NCBI GenBank assembly: GCA_019186985.1
Contig: JABARQ010000031.1
Location: 1-64,000, forward strand
DNA length: 64,000 bases
DNA from: Prosthecobacter sp.
Lineage (GTDB): Bacteria > Verrucomicrobiota > Verrucomicrobiia > Verrucomicrobiales > Verrucomicrobiaceae
Reading direction: 5' to 3'
Shown here: positions 49,253-57,017 of the stretch, in pieces
Layout of the letters: each line of letters starts with the position of its first letter
Position numbering within the stretch: the stretch's first letter is position 1
The notes under the pieces: model-generated
Seen by the model: only the letters and a program-made list of their open reading frames with translations
The model's database searches: none
What the model was told of the DNA's origin: nothing
Program-made: the position numbers and the translations under genes

Positions 49253-49497
49253 TGTTGGTCTCCTCCTGAGTTGAATTTGTCAGCCTTCCCGGCCTGCGGC
49301 GTCTGCGCTTCGGCATCCATGGAATGCTGAGGTGCTGTCCGCGGGCCCGTCCGGTCCACATCAGTGAGCAGGACATAAAAAACCGAAGCCACGGTCAAGA
49401 CCAAAGTGGCCGCCCCCACCAACTTGGCGATCACCTCCAGGGCAAGCACCTGACGCCGATGGCGCATGGGGCGGTGCGGAACAGGTTGGCTGGACAT
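49249..49497 (-). CDS. Small membrane protein coupled to the PHP gene
   Basis: The 82-residue protein has a basic N-terminus (PHRPMRHRRQ), one membrane helix (residues about 24-45, VIAKLVGAATLVLTVASVFYVLL) and a polar C-terminal tail of about 35 residues. The ATGA overlap with the PHP gene means the two are translated together. I do not recognise the family. It could hold a partner at the membrane, but nothing in it shows that. Confidence 0.65.
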   Translation of the reverse strand: MSSQPVPHRPMRHRRQVLALEVIAKLVGAATLVLTVASVFYVLLTDVDRTGPRTAPQHSMDAEAQTPQAGKADKFNSGGDQQ

Positions 49498-49521
49498 GGC
49501 ATGGCGCTCAGTTCACCGAGC

Positions 49522-49596
49522 TGGAGCCGAAGGCGGGAATCGAACCCGCGACCCGCGCATTACGAATGCGCTGCTCTACCGCTGAGCTACTTCGGC
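49522..49596 (-). tRNA. tRNA-Thr (anticodon CGT), CCA encoded
   Basis: On the minus strand the acceptor GCCGAAG/CTTCGGC, D arm GCTC/GAGC, anticodon stem GCGCA/TGCGC with loop TTCGTAA (anticodon CGT), T arm GCGGG-TTCGATT-CCCGC and discriminator T are complete. CCA is encoded at 49524-49522. It reads ACG codons. Confidence 0.97.
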
Positions 49597-49620
49597 CTGT
49601 GCAATGGAACACTTGGATCG

Positions 49621-49649
49621 CCTATATCTGCGCGCCCCGCGCTTGTCAT
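49621..49649 (-). promoter_or_regulatory. tRNA-Thr promoter
   Basis: On the minus strand ATGACA (49649-49644), a 17-base spacer rich in GCGC and TATAGG (49626-49621) lie 24 bases before the 5' end of the tRNA. The position and spacing suit a stable-RNA promoter. Confidence 0.5.
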
Positions 49650-49741
49650 ATGCTTTCTGCTTCAGCAGAAAAAAAACCAGGCTCCTGAGATCACGAGGCG
49701 CTTGCGACCCTGCGGCGGCACCGGATATTTCCCCTCCCCCC

Positions 49742-49939
49742 ATGCCCGATCCCGCCTTTCCGTCCTCCCCCTATGCCGAATTCCAGGCTGAACTGGCCGA
49801 AATTCACCGGCACAAGTGGCTGACCAGCGAAAAAGCCGGCCGGGATGTCGGATTTGAAAAAGCCCTGACTGAGTGGGCCGGCAAACATCGTCAGATGTGG
49901 CGCAAGGAAAGGAACCGAAGATCTCAGAAAAGCTCCTGA
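49742..49939 (+). CDS. Small conserved-looking charged protein
   Basis: The ATG at 49742 gives 65 residues: a Pro/Ser start, then a helical charged core FQAELAEIHRHKWLTSEKAG, then RDVGFEKALTEWAGKH, ending basic (MWRKERNRRSQKSS). I recall the pattern HKW..SE.AG.D.GFE.AL..W in short uncharacterised proteins of several phyla, but cannot name it. The frame is open upstream through the tRNA region, which is not coding. No partner gene is evident; pyrC starts 129 bases later. Confidence 0.6.
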   Translation: MPDPAFPSSPYAEFQAELAEIHRHKWLTSEKAGRDVGFEKALTEWAGKHRQMWRKERNRRSQKSS

Positions 49940-50023
49940 TTGCAGCAAAGGATGCACTTGCCTGACAGCATCCCGCTGTCCGCAGTTGTCTTCTTTCTGC
50001 CGCATCGAATGCAACGCCCCTCC

Positions 50024-50051
50024 TTGACCCTGGGACCAGCCACGACATCAT
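50024..50051 (+). promoter_or_regulatory. Candidate pyrC promoter
   Basis: TTGACC (50024-50029), a 16-base spacer and CATCAT (50046-50051) end 17 bases before the ATG at 50069. Confidence 0.4.
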
Positions 50052-50068
50052 GCCCCCCAGCCCGAAGC

Positions 50069-51349
50069 ATGAAACGCCTCTACCGCAACGCCCTGATCGC
50101 CTCTGAAGACAGTCCGAAGCTGAACCAGGGAGACGTGCTGGTCGAAGGTGACAGGATCGTCGGCGTTTCCGCCGGCATCACAGGAATCGAAGACTGTGAG
50201 GTGATCGACTGTGCAGGGCGCGTTCTCATGCCCTCCATGTTTGACATTCATGTCCACGCCCGGGAGCCCGGCCAGGAGGAAAAGGAAAACATCACGACCT
50301 GTGCCGAGGCCGCCATCAATGGAGGCGTCACCGGTTTTGTCATGATGCCCAACACTGTTCCGGCCATCGACAATGCCGGGGTGGTCCGCACGGTGCTGGA
50401 AAGCGCACGCCGCACCCGCATCGGCCCCGGGATTTACACGGCGGGCGCCATCACCAAGGGACGCAAGGGTGAGGAGCTGGCCGGCATCGCCGGCATGAAG
50501 GCGGCCGGCTGTGTCCTCCTCACCGACGACGGCTTCCCCGTCGACAACCCCCAGGTGCTGCGCAGGGCCATGGAATATGCGCGTGACCACGACCTGCCGC
50601 TTGCCAGCCACTGTGAAGTCAGGGAGCTCTCGGGAAAAGGCTGCATGCACGAAGGCAGGGTCAGCTATTCGCTCGGCCTGGCAGGCATCCCGAGCATCAG
50701 CGAGGAAATCTGCATCTCCAGGGACATCCGGCTCGCCGAATACACCGGAGTTCACCTCAACATCCAGCATGTGACCACCGCCGAAGGCATGCGCACCATC
50801 AAGCGCGCCAAGGACCGGGGCATCCGGGTGACCTGCGAAGTCGCCCCCCATCATCTCATTTTCAATCACGGGCACATCGGCAGCTACGACACTCATTACA
50901 AGATGAATCCCCCCCTGCGCACAGAGGAGGACAACGAAGCCCTCCTGCATGGCCTCAAGGAGGGGTGGTTTGACGTGATTGCAACCGATCACGCACCCCA
51001 TACCCCCTTTGAAAAGAACCAGGACTTTGCCAGCGCCCCCTTTGGAATCACGGGGCTGGAGACCGCGCTCCCCAGCCTGCACCACCACTTCATCAGCCGT
51101 GGCATCCTGGACTGGAGCCTGGTCGTGAAACGCTACTCGGCGGAACCGCGCCGCCTCATGAAGCTGCCTCCCGTTCCGGTCAAGGAAGGCGGACGGGCCG
51201 AGTTCATCGTCTTCAACCCGGAACGAACCACCACCTTCAACCGGGAGTTCATGAAGTCGAAAAGCGTCAACACACCCTACCTTGGCCAGACGCTCAAGGG
51301 CATGGTCGAACGTGTCATTTTCGGCGGCCAGGAACTGCTCGCCAGATAA
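50069..51349 (+). CDS. pyrC: Dihydroorotase
   Basis: Dihydroorotase closes the ring of carbamoyl aspartate in pyrimidine synthesis. The ATG at 50069 gives 426 residues. The zinc motif is MFDIHVHAREPGQEEKE near 56-72. FVMMPNTVPAIDN near 90-102 is the substrate region. CEVAPHHLIFNH holds a zinc His. ATDHAPHTPFEKN near 308-320 holds the catalytic Asp. The metal-bridging Lys position is probably in the LLTDDGFPV region (class I style, where a Lys or Asp bridges). The length and signature fit the class I/PyrC-type of Bacteroidetes and PVC bacteria. The PmtA-like gene starts 74 bases downstream. Confidence 0.93.
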   Translation: MKRLYRNALIASEDSPKLNQGDVLVEGDRIVGVSAGITGIEDCEVIDCAGRVLMPSMFDIHVHAREPGQEEKENITTCAEAAINGGVTGFVMMPNTVPAIDNAGVVRTVLESARRTRIGPGIYTAGAITKGRKGEELAGIAGMKAAGCVLLTDDGFPVDNPQVLRRAMEYARDHDLPLASHCEVRELSGKGCMHEGRVSYSLGLAGIPSISEEICISRDIRLAEYTGVHLNIQHVTTAEGMRTIKRAKDRGIRVTCEVAPHHLIFNHGHIGSYDTHYKMNPPLRTEEDNEALLHGLKEGWFDVIATDHAPHTPFEKNQDFASAPFGITGLETALPSLHHHFISRGILDWSLVVKRYSAEPRRLMKLPPVPVKEGGRAEFIVFNPERTTTFNREFMKSKSVNTPYLGQTLKGMVERVIFGGQELLAR

Positions 51350-51423
51350 TGGCGGCCCTCCCTGCCTGTCCATCCGTCCCCTGCCCTGAACTGCCGCCTG
51401 CCGGCCTCCAGCCCCCATCTCCA

Positions 51424-52014
51424 ATGTCCGCCGCCGCCTTCTTCCGTGAATTCATCAGCAACCGGCATTCCGTGGGCGCCGTGGCGCCTTCTAGCCCGGC
51501 CCTGGCCGAAAGGATGGTCGAGTCGGCCGGAGTCTGGAAGGCCAGGCACATCCTGGAACTCGGCCCTGGCACGGGAGCCTTTACGGAGGCCATCCGTGAC
51601 GCCATGGCCGATGACGCCGAGTACCTGGGCATTGAGATCAACACCACCTTTGCCGGCCAGCTCCGTGAACGATTCCAGGACATGCGTTTCGAAGTCGCCG
51701 GCGCCCAGGAGTTTGATTTCAGCACCTATCTGCAGTCACGCCCCGCCTTTGATGTCATCGTCAGCGGCCTGCCTTGGACCGCCTTTCCCTCGTCCCTGCA
51801 GGAAGGCATTTTGCGCAACGTGCTGCCCCATCTCAGCCCGGGCGGCAGCTTCGCCACCTTTGCCTATCTCGGCTTTCACCAACTGCCGGGCGGACGCCGC
51901 TTCAGGCAGCTCCTGCATCGCCATCTCCCCGGGGTGGAAACCAGCCGCATCGTCTGGGCCAACCTGCCGCCCGCCTTTGTCTATGTGGGCCGCAAGGGCG
52001 CGGCCGAACCTTGA
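51424..52014 (+). CDS. SAM-dependent methyltransferase, PmtA (phospholipid N-methyltransferase)-like
   Basis: The ATG at 51424 gives 196 residues. FFREFISNRHSVGAVAPSSPALAERMV near 6-32 matches the start of PmtA-type enzymes, which methylate phosphatidylethanolamine. LELGPGTGAFTEAI near 44-57 is the SAM motif I; EINTTFAGQL, FDVIVSGLPWTAFP and LSPGGSFATFAYLG follow, as in this family. An alternative is a KsgA-like methyltransferase, but the SGLPW motif and short length favour PmtA. No TM segment is seen; PmtA is peripheral to the membrane. The frame extends upstream into pyrC's end without conserved sequence. Confidence 0.8.
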   Translation: MSAAAFFREFISNRHSVGAVAPSSPALAERMVESAGVWKARHILELGPGTGAFTEAIRDAMADDAEYLGIEINTTFAGQLRERFQDMRFEVAGAQEFDFSTYLQSRPAFDVIVSGLPWTAFPSSLQEGILRNVLPHLSPGGSFATFAYLGFHQLPGGRRFRQLLHRHLPGVETSRIVWANLPPAFVYVGRKGAAEP

Positions 52015-52030
52015 CCGGACCGGCCGTCGG

Positions 52031-52984
52031 CTACTTCCAGTCCGGCTGCCTGCGCTTCAGGCATTCGCACAGCCACTGGACCATTTCCTCGACAGGCTCA
52101 TGCTTCTTTCTCAGTGAAGACAAGGCCTGCCAGTCGATCCTCTGACGCGGCGCCCCGATGGTGATTCGCTGCGGGCGCATCTTCTCCTGAACTTTTTCAA
52201 ACTGGTCCAGGCTCATGCTGCGAAGCTCTCGCGAAGTCGGCAGGTCATCCAGCTGGTCAAGCTGCAGCCCCAGGCTGCTGATGCCGACCCCAAATTGATG
52301 CCCCAGGCTGCGCAATGCCTCCACCAGGGCCTCATCATTCAGGGGTTCGGCAATGACCAGTTCGCTGACCAGGGTCCACCTTGTCGCGCTCACCGCCTGG
52401 AAAAATTCGGACGCGCAGTTGTCGAGGGTCAGCCCCAGCTTGACCTGCACGCCGACCAGGCTCGTCTCGGGCCCTCCCAGATGCCGGCGCAGATCGATCA
52501 TGCCGGCGTCAAAGCGCGCAACTTCATCCGCACCGGTTTCAATGTCCCACTCCGCCGCCACGAGGTCCGGAATGTCCCATAGGCCCTTGATGTCCGGGGC
52601 CGCCCCCTGGCCTCCGTTCAGTTGAAAGGGATACTGGGAACGCTGAAGGCAGCGCCGCTCGTAGATGGCCAGCACGCGCTGGAAGCGCATCAGCATGGAG
52701 TCCTCATCCACCTCCCCCCCGCCGAACAGAAGCCGTCCCGGGCCATGGACTCCGGCGGCCTTCTTCGTCCGTTGATAATATCCCTGCCCCTGGTCGACCT
52801 TGGCGATGGGCGACGTCGAATCATACGACAGGATGGAGAAATGATAACGCAGCGTCGCATCGCTGTAATCATCCCCGAGCCTGAGCCGCACCAGACGGAT
52901 CAGCTCCGTCCCCTTGATCGCCTCCTCGGGATCATGGGGCAGGATCTCGGGGAGGATGTTTCGGAGTTGTTCTCGTAAGTTCAT
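52031..52984 (-). CDS. Predicted winged-helix / restriction-endonuclease-like protein
   Basis: The 317-residue protein opens with a helix-turn-helix-like region (residues about 1-75: IKGTELIRLVRLRLGDDYSDATLRYHFSILSYD, ending KVDQGQGYYQR). The middle reads PDIKGLWDIPDLVAAEWDIE, then SLVGVQVKLGLTLDNCASEFFQAV and ELVIAEPLNDEALVEALRSLGHQFGVGISSL. This is the pattern of a PD-(D/E)xK nuclease core with D...VxVQVK and a following QA helix, as in HTH-plus-REase proteins (COG2958-like). The catalytic Glu of ExK is replaced by Gln (QVK), so activity is uncertain. The rest is helical. A regulatory or DNA-repair role is possible. A perfect hairpin lies just upstream of its start. Confidence 0.5.
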   Translation of the reverse strand: MNLREQLRNILPEILPHDPEEAIKGTELIRLVRLRLGDDYSDATLRYHFSILSYDSTSPIAKVDQGQGYYQRTKKAAGVHGPGRLLFGGGEVDEDSMLMRFQRVLAIYERRCLQRSQYPFQLNGGQGAAPDIKGLWDIPDLVAAEWDIETGADEVARFDAGMIDLRRHLGGPETSLVGVQVKLGLTLDNCASEFFQAVSATRWTLVSELVIAEPLNDEALVEALRSLGHQFGVGISSLGLQLDQLDDLPTSRELRSMSLDQFEKVQEKMRPQRITIGAPRQRIDWQALSSLRKKHEPVEEMVQWLCECLKRRQPDWK

Positions 52985-53007
52985 TCCAAACTGCGTCAGC
53001 CGTTGAG

Positions 53008-53027
53008 CAGCCTCAGCATGGAGGCTG
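53008..53027. promoter_or_regulatory. Perfect hairpin just upstream of the HTH/nuclease-like gene
   Basis: CAGCCTC (53008-53014) and GAGGCTG (53021-53027) pair around a 6-base loop, 24 bases before the ATG. It may be an operator for the winged-helix protein or the terminator of the upstream minus-strand gene. No T-tract is present. Confidence 0.4.
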
Positions 53028-53144
53028 GCGGCCTACATGGTCAAGATCGAATCGCAACCCGCACCGCGATCCTTCAGAACGCACACCCCATGCCTGGACC
53101 GTGCTCGGCACGAATCCAGTCCTGCATCTCCCAAAAACAAAGCA

Positions 53145-54161
53145 TCAGCGACCGACGCTGATGATCTGCGGCGCCCGTTTGCGCACCCCGATGAAGACAG
53201 GTGAGCGCTGCCTCTCAAGCGGATGCCAGGACAGGTCCTTCTCCGTGTTGGTCGCGGCAAAGTGCCAGGGGCCGTCATCTGTCGAAAGACTGTATTGAAG
53301 CGCCCTTCCGCCATCCAGAAGCGTCGCATGCTGAACATCCAGCTTCCTGGCCAGTTCGGCGGCCTCGCTGACGTTCATGACTCCCCCGTCGCCGGAAAGA
53401 ACGAAAACAATCGCACCGTCACGCCTCATGCCGGCCAGGGAGCGATAGGTGATCTTGGAGCCGTCAAAAAAGGCGTCCGGCTTCTGGTCCACATAGGAAA
53501 ACACCGTGTGGTTCTTCATCACCGCAGGATAACCCTGGGTGGCCTCCTCCATGGGGCCGGGAACCTCGTCAAGCAGCGACTTCGGGCCGAAATAAGGCCT
53601 GCCACCCTTCACAAAAAACGTGCCGCTCCACTCCTTGAAGGCGGCGTTCACCTGCCTCCCCTCATGGTAGACATAGCCAAGCGGTCGGCCCTTCGGATCC
53701 CTGAAGTTGGCGGTGATGACAAAGTTCAGGCGCTCGGACTTCAACCGCTCATGAGCCGTTGTGAGCTCGAACCTTGGCAGAAAGCTGGTCATGAACTCGA
53801 ACTTTTCCGGCTCGATCACAACCACATGCACCTCGGCGCCCAGCAGGGCCTGCACCTGGTTGCCAGGAAACCTTGCCGGCCGCCTCACCTTCAGGGTGCT
53901 CCAGCGCAGGCCCTCCTCCGCATGCCGAGTCAGCATCGCGGACGCCAGGTCACCCGGAGTCAGGCTTGAAGCCCTGCGCCAGTCCCCCTTTCGCCCCCTC
54001 ACCTGCAGGGCTTCGGGCGAATCCTTCACAACCAGGGCCACGGTGTTGCTGCCCAGGTTGAAGAAGACCTCGCCATAGATCCAGCCCGCAAGAACGGCCG
54101 CCACCATAAGCAGCAGGATCATTTTCAGCCGACGAGGCTTGGCTGGCGGGACAGGGGGCAT
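53145..54161 (-). CDS. Phosphodiester glycosidase family protein (NAGPA/DUF2233)
   Basis: The 338-residue protein has one N-terminal membrane helix (residues about 12-33) and an extracytoplasmic domain of the family that includes mammalian NAGPA, the uncovering enzyme. Motifs: NFVITANFRDPKGRPLGYVYHEG near 149-171, EEATQGYPAVMKNH near 208-221, FDGSKITYRSLAGMRRDGAIVFVLS near 233-257 and VQHATLLDGGRALQYSL near 278-294. Members hydrolyse phosphodiester-linked sugars on polymers or teichoic-acid-like glycans. Substrate is unknown. It is divergent from the His-rich lipoprotein gene. Confidence 0.82.
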   Translation of the reverse strand: MPPVPPAKPRRLKMILLLMVAAVLAGWIYGEVFFNLGSNTVALVVKDSPEALQVRGRKGDWRRASSLTPGDLASAMLTRHAEEGLRWSTLKVRRPARFPGNQVQALLGAEVHVVVIEPEKFEFMTSFLPRFELTTAHERLKSERLNFVITANFRDPKGRPLGYVYHEGRQVNAAFKEWSGTFFVKGGRPYFGPKSLLDEVPGPMEEATQGYPAVMKNHTVFSYVDQKPDAFFDGSKITYRSLAGMRRDGAIVFVLSGDGGVMNVSEAAELARKLDVQHATLLDGGRALQYSLSTDDGPWHFAATNTEKDLSWHPLERQRSPVFIGVRKRAPQIISVGR

Positions 54162-54241
54162 GCAATCTCAGGAACCACGCCGACCATGCTGCTCTTTGAT
54201 GCCATGTAAAGAGGGGCGCGCGCAACCCCGCGAAAAGGTCA

Positions 54242-54269
54242 TTGCACAGCGTCTCATTAACCCTAGGAT
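54242..54269 (+). promoter_or_regulatory. Promoter of the His-rich lipoprotein
   Basis: TTGCAC (54242-54247), a 16-base spacer and TAGGAT (54264-54269) end 24 bases before the ATG at 54294. The boxes match the form seen at other starts in this window. Confidence 0.5.
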
Positions 54270-54293
54270 GCCGGACCCTTTCCCGTCCCATTC

Positions 54294-54485
54294 ATGAAAA
54301 AAGCCGCCTTCACCGCCGCCATCGCCGCCGTCCTCATCCTGGCCCCCTCCTGCGCGAAGCACAGCTGGGAGGAAACCCAGGTCCTGCATGAAGGCATGCA
54401 CAAGCCCCACGGCCATGGCGATGCAGGTCACGACGCACATGCCGCTCCCGCCACAGGTCATGAGGAGAAAAAGGCTGCTCATTGA
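54294..54485 (+). CDS. Small His-rich lipoprotein
   Basis: The 63-residue protein has a lipoprotein signal (MKKAAFTAAIAAVLILAPSC, lipobox APSC at 17-20). The mature 44 residues contain about ten His (HEGMHKPHGHGDAGHDAHAAPATGHEEKKAAH), suited to bind Zn, Cu or Ni outside the inner membrane. No family is recognised. It is monocistronic, with its own promoter-like sequence. The converging gene ends 18 bases away. Confidence 0.68.
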   Translation: MKKAAFTAAIAAVLILAPSCAKHSWEETQVLHEGMHKPHGHGDAGHDAHAAPATGHEEKKAAH

Positions 54486-54503
54486 GCCCGGATTCCCCCC
54501 GGT

Positions 54504-55541
54504 TCAGACCAGGTGCCTGCCAAGTGATATCTCCAGGTTTCGTTCGACCACGTCGCCCATGCTGGCGCAGGTCTCAAACCCGCTCGTCTGGTGATGCTCG
54601 CCCAGTTCGAGGGCGAGCTGACGCACCTTGTCCATGGGCTCCCGGGGATTGCGCTTCATGCAGTCCAGCAGGGCATGGATCCGCTGATGCTCGCTGATGT
54701 AACGCCGTGCGATGAGCGTGCGCTCCTCCTCCTGGTACTGCCGCATGGTCGGCAGGTTCAGGCACTTTGAGCAGAGCCAGACCACGGGGTTGTTCTCCTT
54801 GAAAAACTGCGGCAGGTAAAGGCTCCGGCGTCCTTCGTAGCTCTGCTGGTCGAAGTCGATGGCCCTCACCCGGTACTGAACGTCCTCGAAGTCGGGCGTG
54901 ATGTCGATCACATAGTTGTAGCTGCGCATGTCCCCCAGCAGGCGGATGAAGCAGCGCTCGCTGAACTTCACAAACTCCTTGGCGATGCGCACCTCGTTGA
55001 TGTCGGGACGCTCCAGATAGTCGCGGATGAAGACATCGCCCGGGATTCCGGCGATGTGCTCCTCCACCAGCGTGCCTGAATGGGCGAGGTAGTTGATGCG
55101 GTTGGGGGACAGCAGGTGCTCCAGCTCCAGCCCGTAGACGCGGGAGGCGTCCGCCCTCTTCACGTACAGATGGTCGTAATTGTCGTTGTACTGGTTGACC
55201 ACGCGCACCCGGAACGGACGCGAGTTGCCGAACTCGCAGAAGTCCACCCGCTCCACATAGAGGTGCGGCACGGCATGAAGGTCACCCGTGCGCAGCAGCG
55301 AGTAGATGCTGGTCAGCCTTGGGTAAATGTCCTGCTGCACCTCACGTGGATACAGCACCGTCGACCAGTGGGTCGGGTTGCCGTTCTTGTCATCCAGCGG
55401 ATAGCTTTCCGTGAACCCAAGGAGGTCGCCATAGGTCGCCGGCAGCGAATACCTCCGCCCGAACTGGTCCAGGTAGGTTTCAAGATCGTCCGTGAAAGGC
55501 AGGAACTCCTTCCTTTTGGTGATCTTTACGTCCGTGGACAT
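54504..55541 (-). CDS. Uncharacterised protein with possible kinase-like fold
   Basis: The 345-residue protein has no signal or membrane segment. Several segments recall an atypical kinase or aminoglycoside-phosphotransferase fold. Examples are THWSTVLYPREVQQDIYPRL early, SGTLVEEHIAGIPGDVFI near 155-172, then CFIRLLGDMRSYNYVIDI near 200-217 and YRVRAIDFDQQSYEGR near 226-241, where D-x-x-x-x-N and a following IDFD could be the catalytic and metal Asp. I cannot assign the ATP site (Lys/Glu pair), so this is a guess about fold, not function. The C-terminus is helical. It is followed 15 bases upstream by the YidB-like gene in the same orientation, so the two probably form an operon. Confidence 0.6.
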   Translation of the reverse strand: MSTDVKITKRKEFLPFTDDLETYLDQFGRRYSLPATYGDLLGFTESYPLDDKNGNPTHWSTVLYPREVQQDIYPRLTSIYSLLRTGDLHAVPHLYVERVDFCEFGNSRPFRVRVVNQYNDNYDHLYVKRADASRVYGLELEHLLSPNRINYLAHSGTLVEEHIAGIPGDVFIRDYLERPDINEVRIAKEFVKFSERCFIRLLGDMRSYNYVIDITPDFEDVQYRVRAIDFDQQSYEGRRSLYLPQFFKENNPVVWLCSKCLNLPTMRQYQEEERTLIARRYISEHQRIHALLDCMKRNPREPMDKVRQLALELGEHHQTSGFETCASMGDVVERNLEISLGRHLV

Positions 55542-55556
55542 CGAAGGTTCAGGGGG

Positions 55557-55988
55557 TCATGAACGTCCGCCGAACAGGCCGCCGAGCCCGCTTTTCATCA
55601 CATCGGCAAGCACGCCCTGAAGCTGGTCGGCGCTCGGAAACGCCTGGTCGATGCGACCTTCCGGAGTCAGCCTGTCGATGACCTGCGGGAGAAACTGGCT
55701 CATCAGGGGCTTCAGCATGCCAGAATCCAGCCCCAGCCTGCCCGCCAGTCCTGAGATCGCATCAGCCCCCAGCGCCTGCTCCATCTGCGCGGCGCCCAGA
55801 GGCTTGTTCTCACCCTGCGAAACCCAGGAGGCGAAAACCTCCTCAAGCCCGGCCCTCTCAAAACGCTCCATCAACCCAGTCAGCCCGCCGGCTTCCTGGA
55901 AAAGCGATGAAAGGAGGTCGGCCGGCTGCCCGCGCCCCCCGAGAAGGCTGCCGACGGCCTGTTTGGCAAGTGCATCAAAGAGTCCCAT
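55557..55988 (-). CDS. YidB-like DUF937 protein
   Basis: The ATG at 55988 gives 143 residues. The N-terminus MGLFDALAKQAVGSLLGG and the FASWVSQGENKPLGAAQMEQALG stretch identify the YidB/DUF937 family, with small amphipathic helices around ISGLAGRLGLD and a Gly-rich C-terminus (SGLGGLFGGRS). Function is unknown. It is the first gene of a pair with the possible kinase-fold protein. Confidence 0.82.
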   Translation of the reverse strand: MGLFDALAKQAVGSLLGGRGQPADLLSSLFQEAGGLTGLMERFERAGLEEVFASWVSQGENKPLGAAQMEQALGADAISGLAGRLGLDSGMLKPLMSQFLPQVIDRLTPEGRIDQAFPSADQLQGVLADVMKSGLGGLFGGRS

Positions 55989-55997
55989 GGTCAGGGC

Positions 55998-56025
55998 ATG
56001 GTGGGAAGCAGGCATGACAAGTCAA
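55998..56025 (-). promoter_or_regulatory. Candidate promoter of the yidB-like operon
   Basis: On the minus strand TTGACT (56025-56020), a 16-base spacer and CACCAT (56003-55998) end 9 bases before the ATG at 55988, again placing transcription start very near the start codon. Confidence 0.4.
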
Positions 56026-56115
56026 TCATCGGCGTTTTTGGACCAGCAATAAAAGCACCATCCCCCACCCAATTTTTGAATCAATGAAGCCTGCCAAGCC
56101 TCCAACAAGCTAACC

Positions 56116-56958
56116 ATGATTGCTCCCCAAACCCCGTTGCAGAGAAAGGAAAAGGAAGCTGTGTCAGGCCCCCTGCCGGCCTGCGACCCGAAAGACCTGA
56201 GCCCGGAGGCCAGAAGCAGCGACGAGGCCTTCTGCCGCCAGCTGGTGGACAGGTCCCTGCTCCGTGGCCCCAACCGCAGGCTCAAGGAACTGCTCCTGAT
56301 CTTCAGCGTCGCCGCCGAGTTCCTGAAGGGCTTCCGCGCCCTGCACTTTGTCGGCCCCTGCATCACGGTGTTTGGCTCGGCCCGGTTCGAGGAGGACCAT
56401 CCCTACTACCATCTGGCCCGCAGGATGGGCGCCGCCATCGCCCGGATGGGCTTCACCGTCATGACCGGCGGAGGCCCGGGAATCATGGAGGCGGCCAACC
56501 GCGGCGCCAAGGACGCCGGCGGACGCAGCGTCGGCTGCAACATCCAGCTCCCGTTTGAGCAGAAGCACAACCCATGGCTCGACCGCTGGGTCACCATCAA
56601 GTATTTCTTTGTCCGCAAGGTGCTGCTGGTGAAGTACAGCTACGGCTTCGTCATCATGCCCGGCGGGTTCGGCACCCTTGATGAAATGTTCGAAGCGCTC
56701 ACCCTGATCCAGACCAAAAAGCTGAAGAACTTTCCCGTCGTCGTCATGGGGACCGAATTCTGGAGTGAAATGCGGGGCCTGGTCGATCACATGGTGAAAG
56801 GCGCCACCATCAGCCCCGAGGACATTGACCTCATCTGCTGGACCGACAGCGTCGAGGAGGCCGTCACCCATCTTCAGGAGCGTGCGGTCAGGCAGTTCGG
56901 CCTGCGCCACGAGACGGCTCCATGCAGCAGCGTGCTTCTCGGTGAGAGGAGCCTTTGA
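56116..56958 (+). CDS. LOG-family nucleotide-sugar-processing protein
   Basis: The 280-residue protein has a helical N-terminal extension of about 75 residues (SDEAFCRQLVDRSLLRGPNRRLKELLLIF) followed by the Rossmann LOG domain: CITVFGSARF near 85-94, MTGGGPGIMEAANRGA near 116-131 and PGGFGTLDEMFEAL near 183-196. LOG proteins release cytokinin-type bases from nucleoside monophosphates; many bacterial members act on AMP-like or other nucleotides. The extension resembles the longer TIGR00730 group. The next gene starts 59 bases after its stop. Confidence 0.88.
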   Translation: MIAPQTPLQRKEKEAVSGPLPACDPKDLSPEARSSDEAFCRQLVDRSLLRGPNRRLKELLLIFSVAAEFLKGFRALHFVGPCITVFGSARFEEDHPYYHLARRMGAAIARMGFTVMTGGGPGIMEAANRGAKDAGGRSVGCNIQLPFEQKHNPWLDRWVTIKYFFVRKVLLVKYSYGFVIMPGGFGTLDEMFEALTLIQTKKLKNFPVVVMGTEFWSEMRGLVDHMVKGATISPEDIDLICWTDSVEEAVTHLQERAVRQFGLRHETAPCSSVLLGERSL

Positions 56959-57017
56959 CAATCTTCGCCCGATGGGTTGCACGACGAATGGCACCCCTTA
57001 AAGTCGGCGTCCCCCCA

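Noticed and set aside
56955-57017. TTG start for the alpha/beta hydrolase overlapping the LOG stop
   Set aside because: The extra residues are not conserved-looking; the ATG at 57018 fits the family start.
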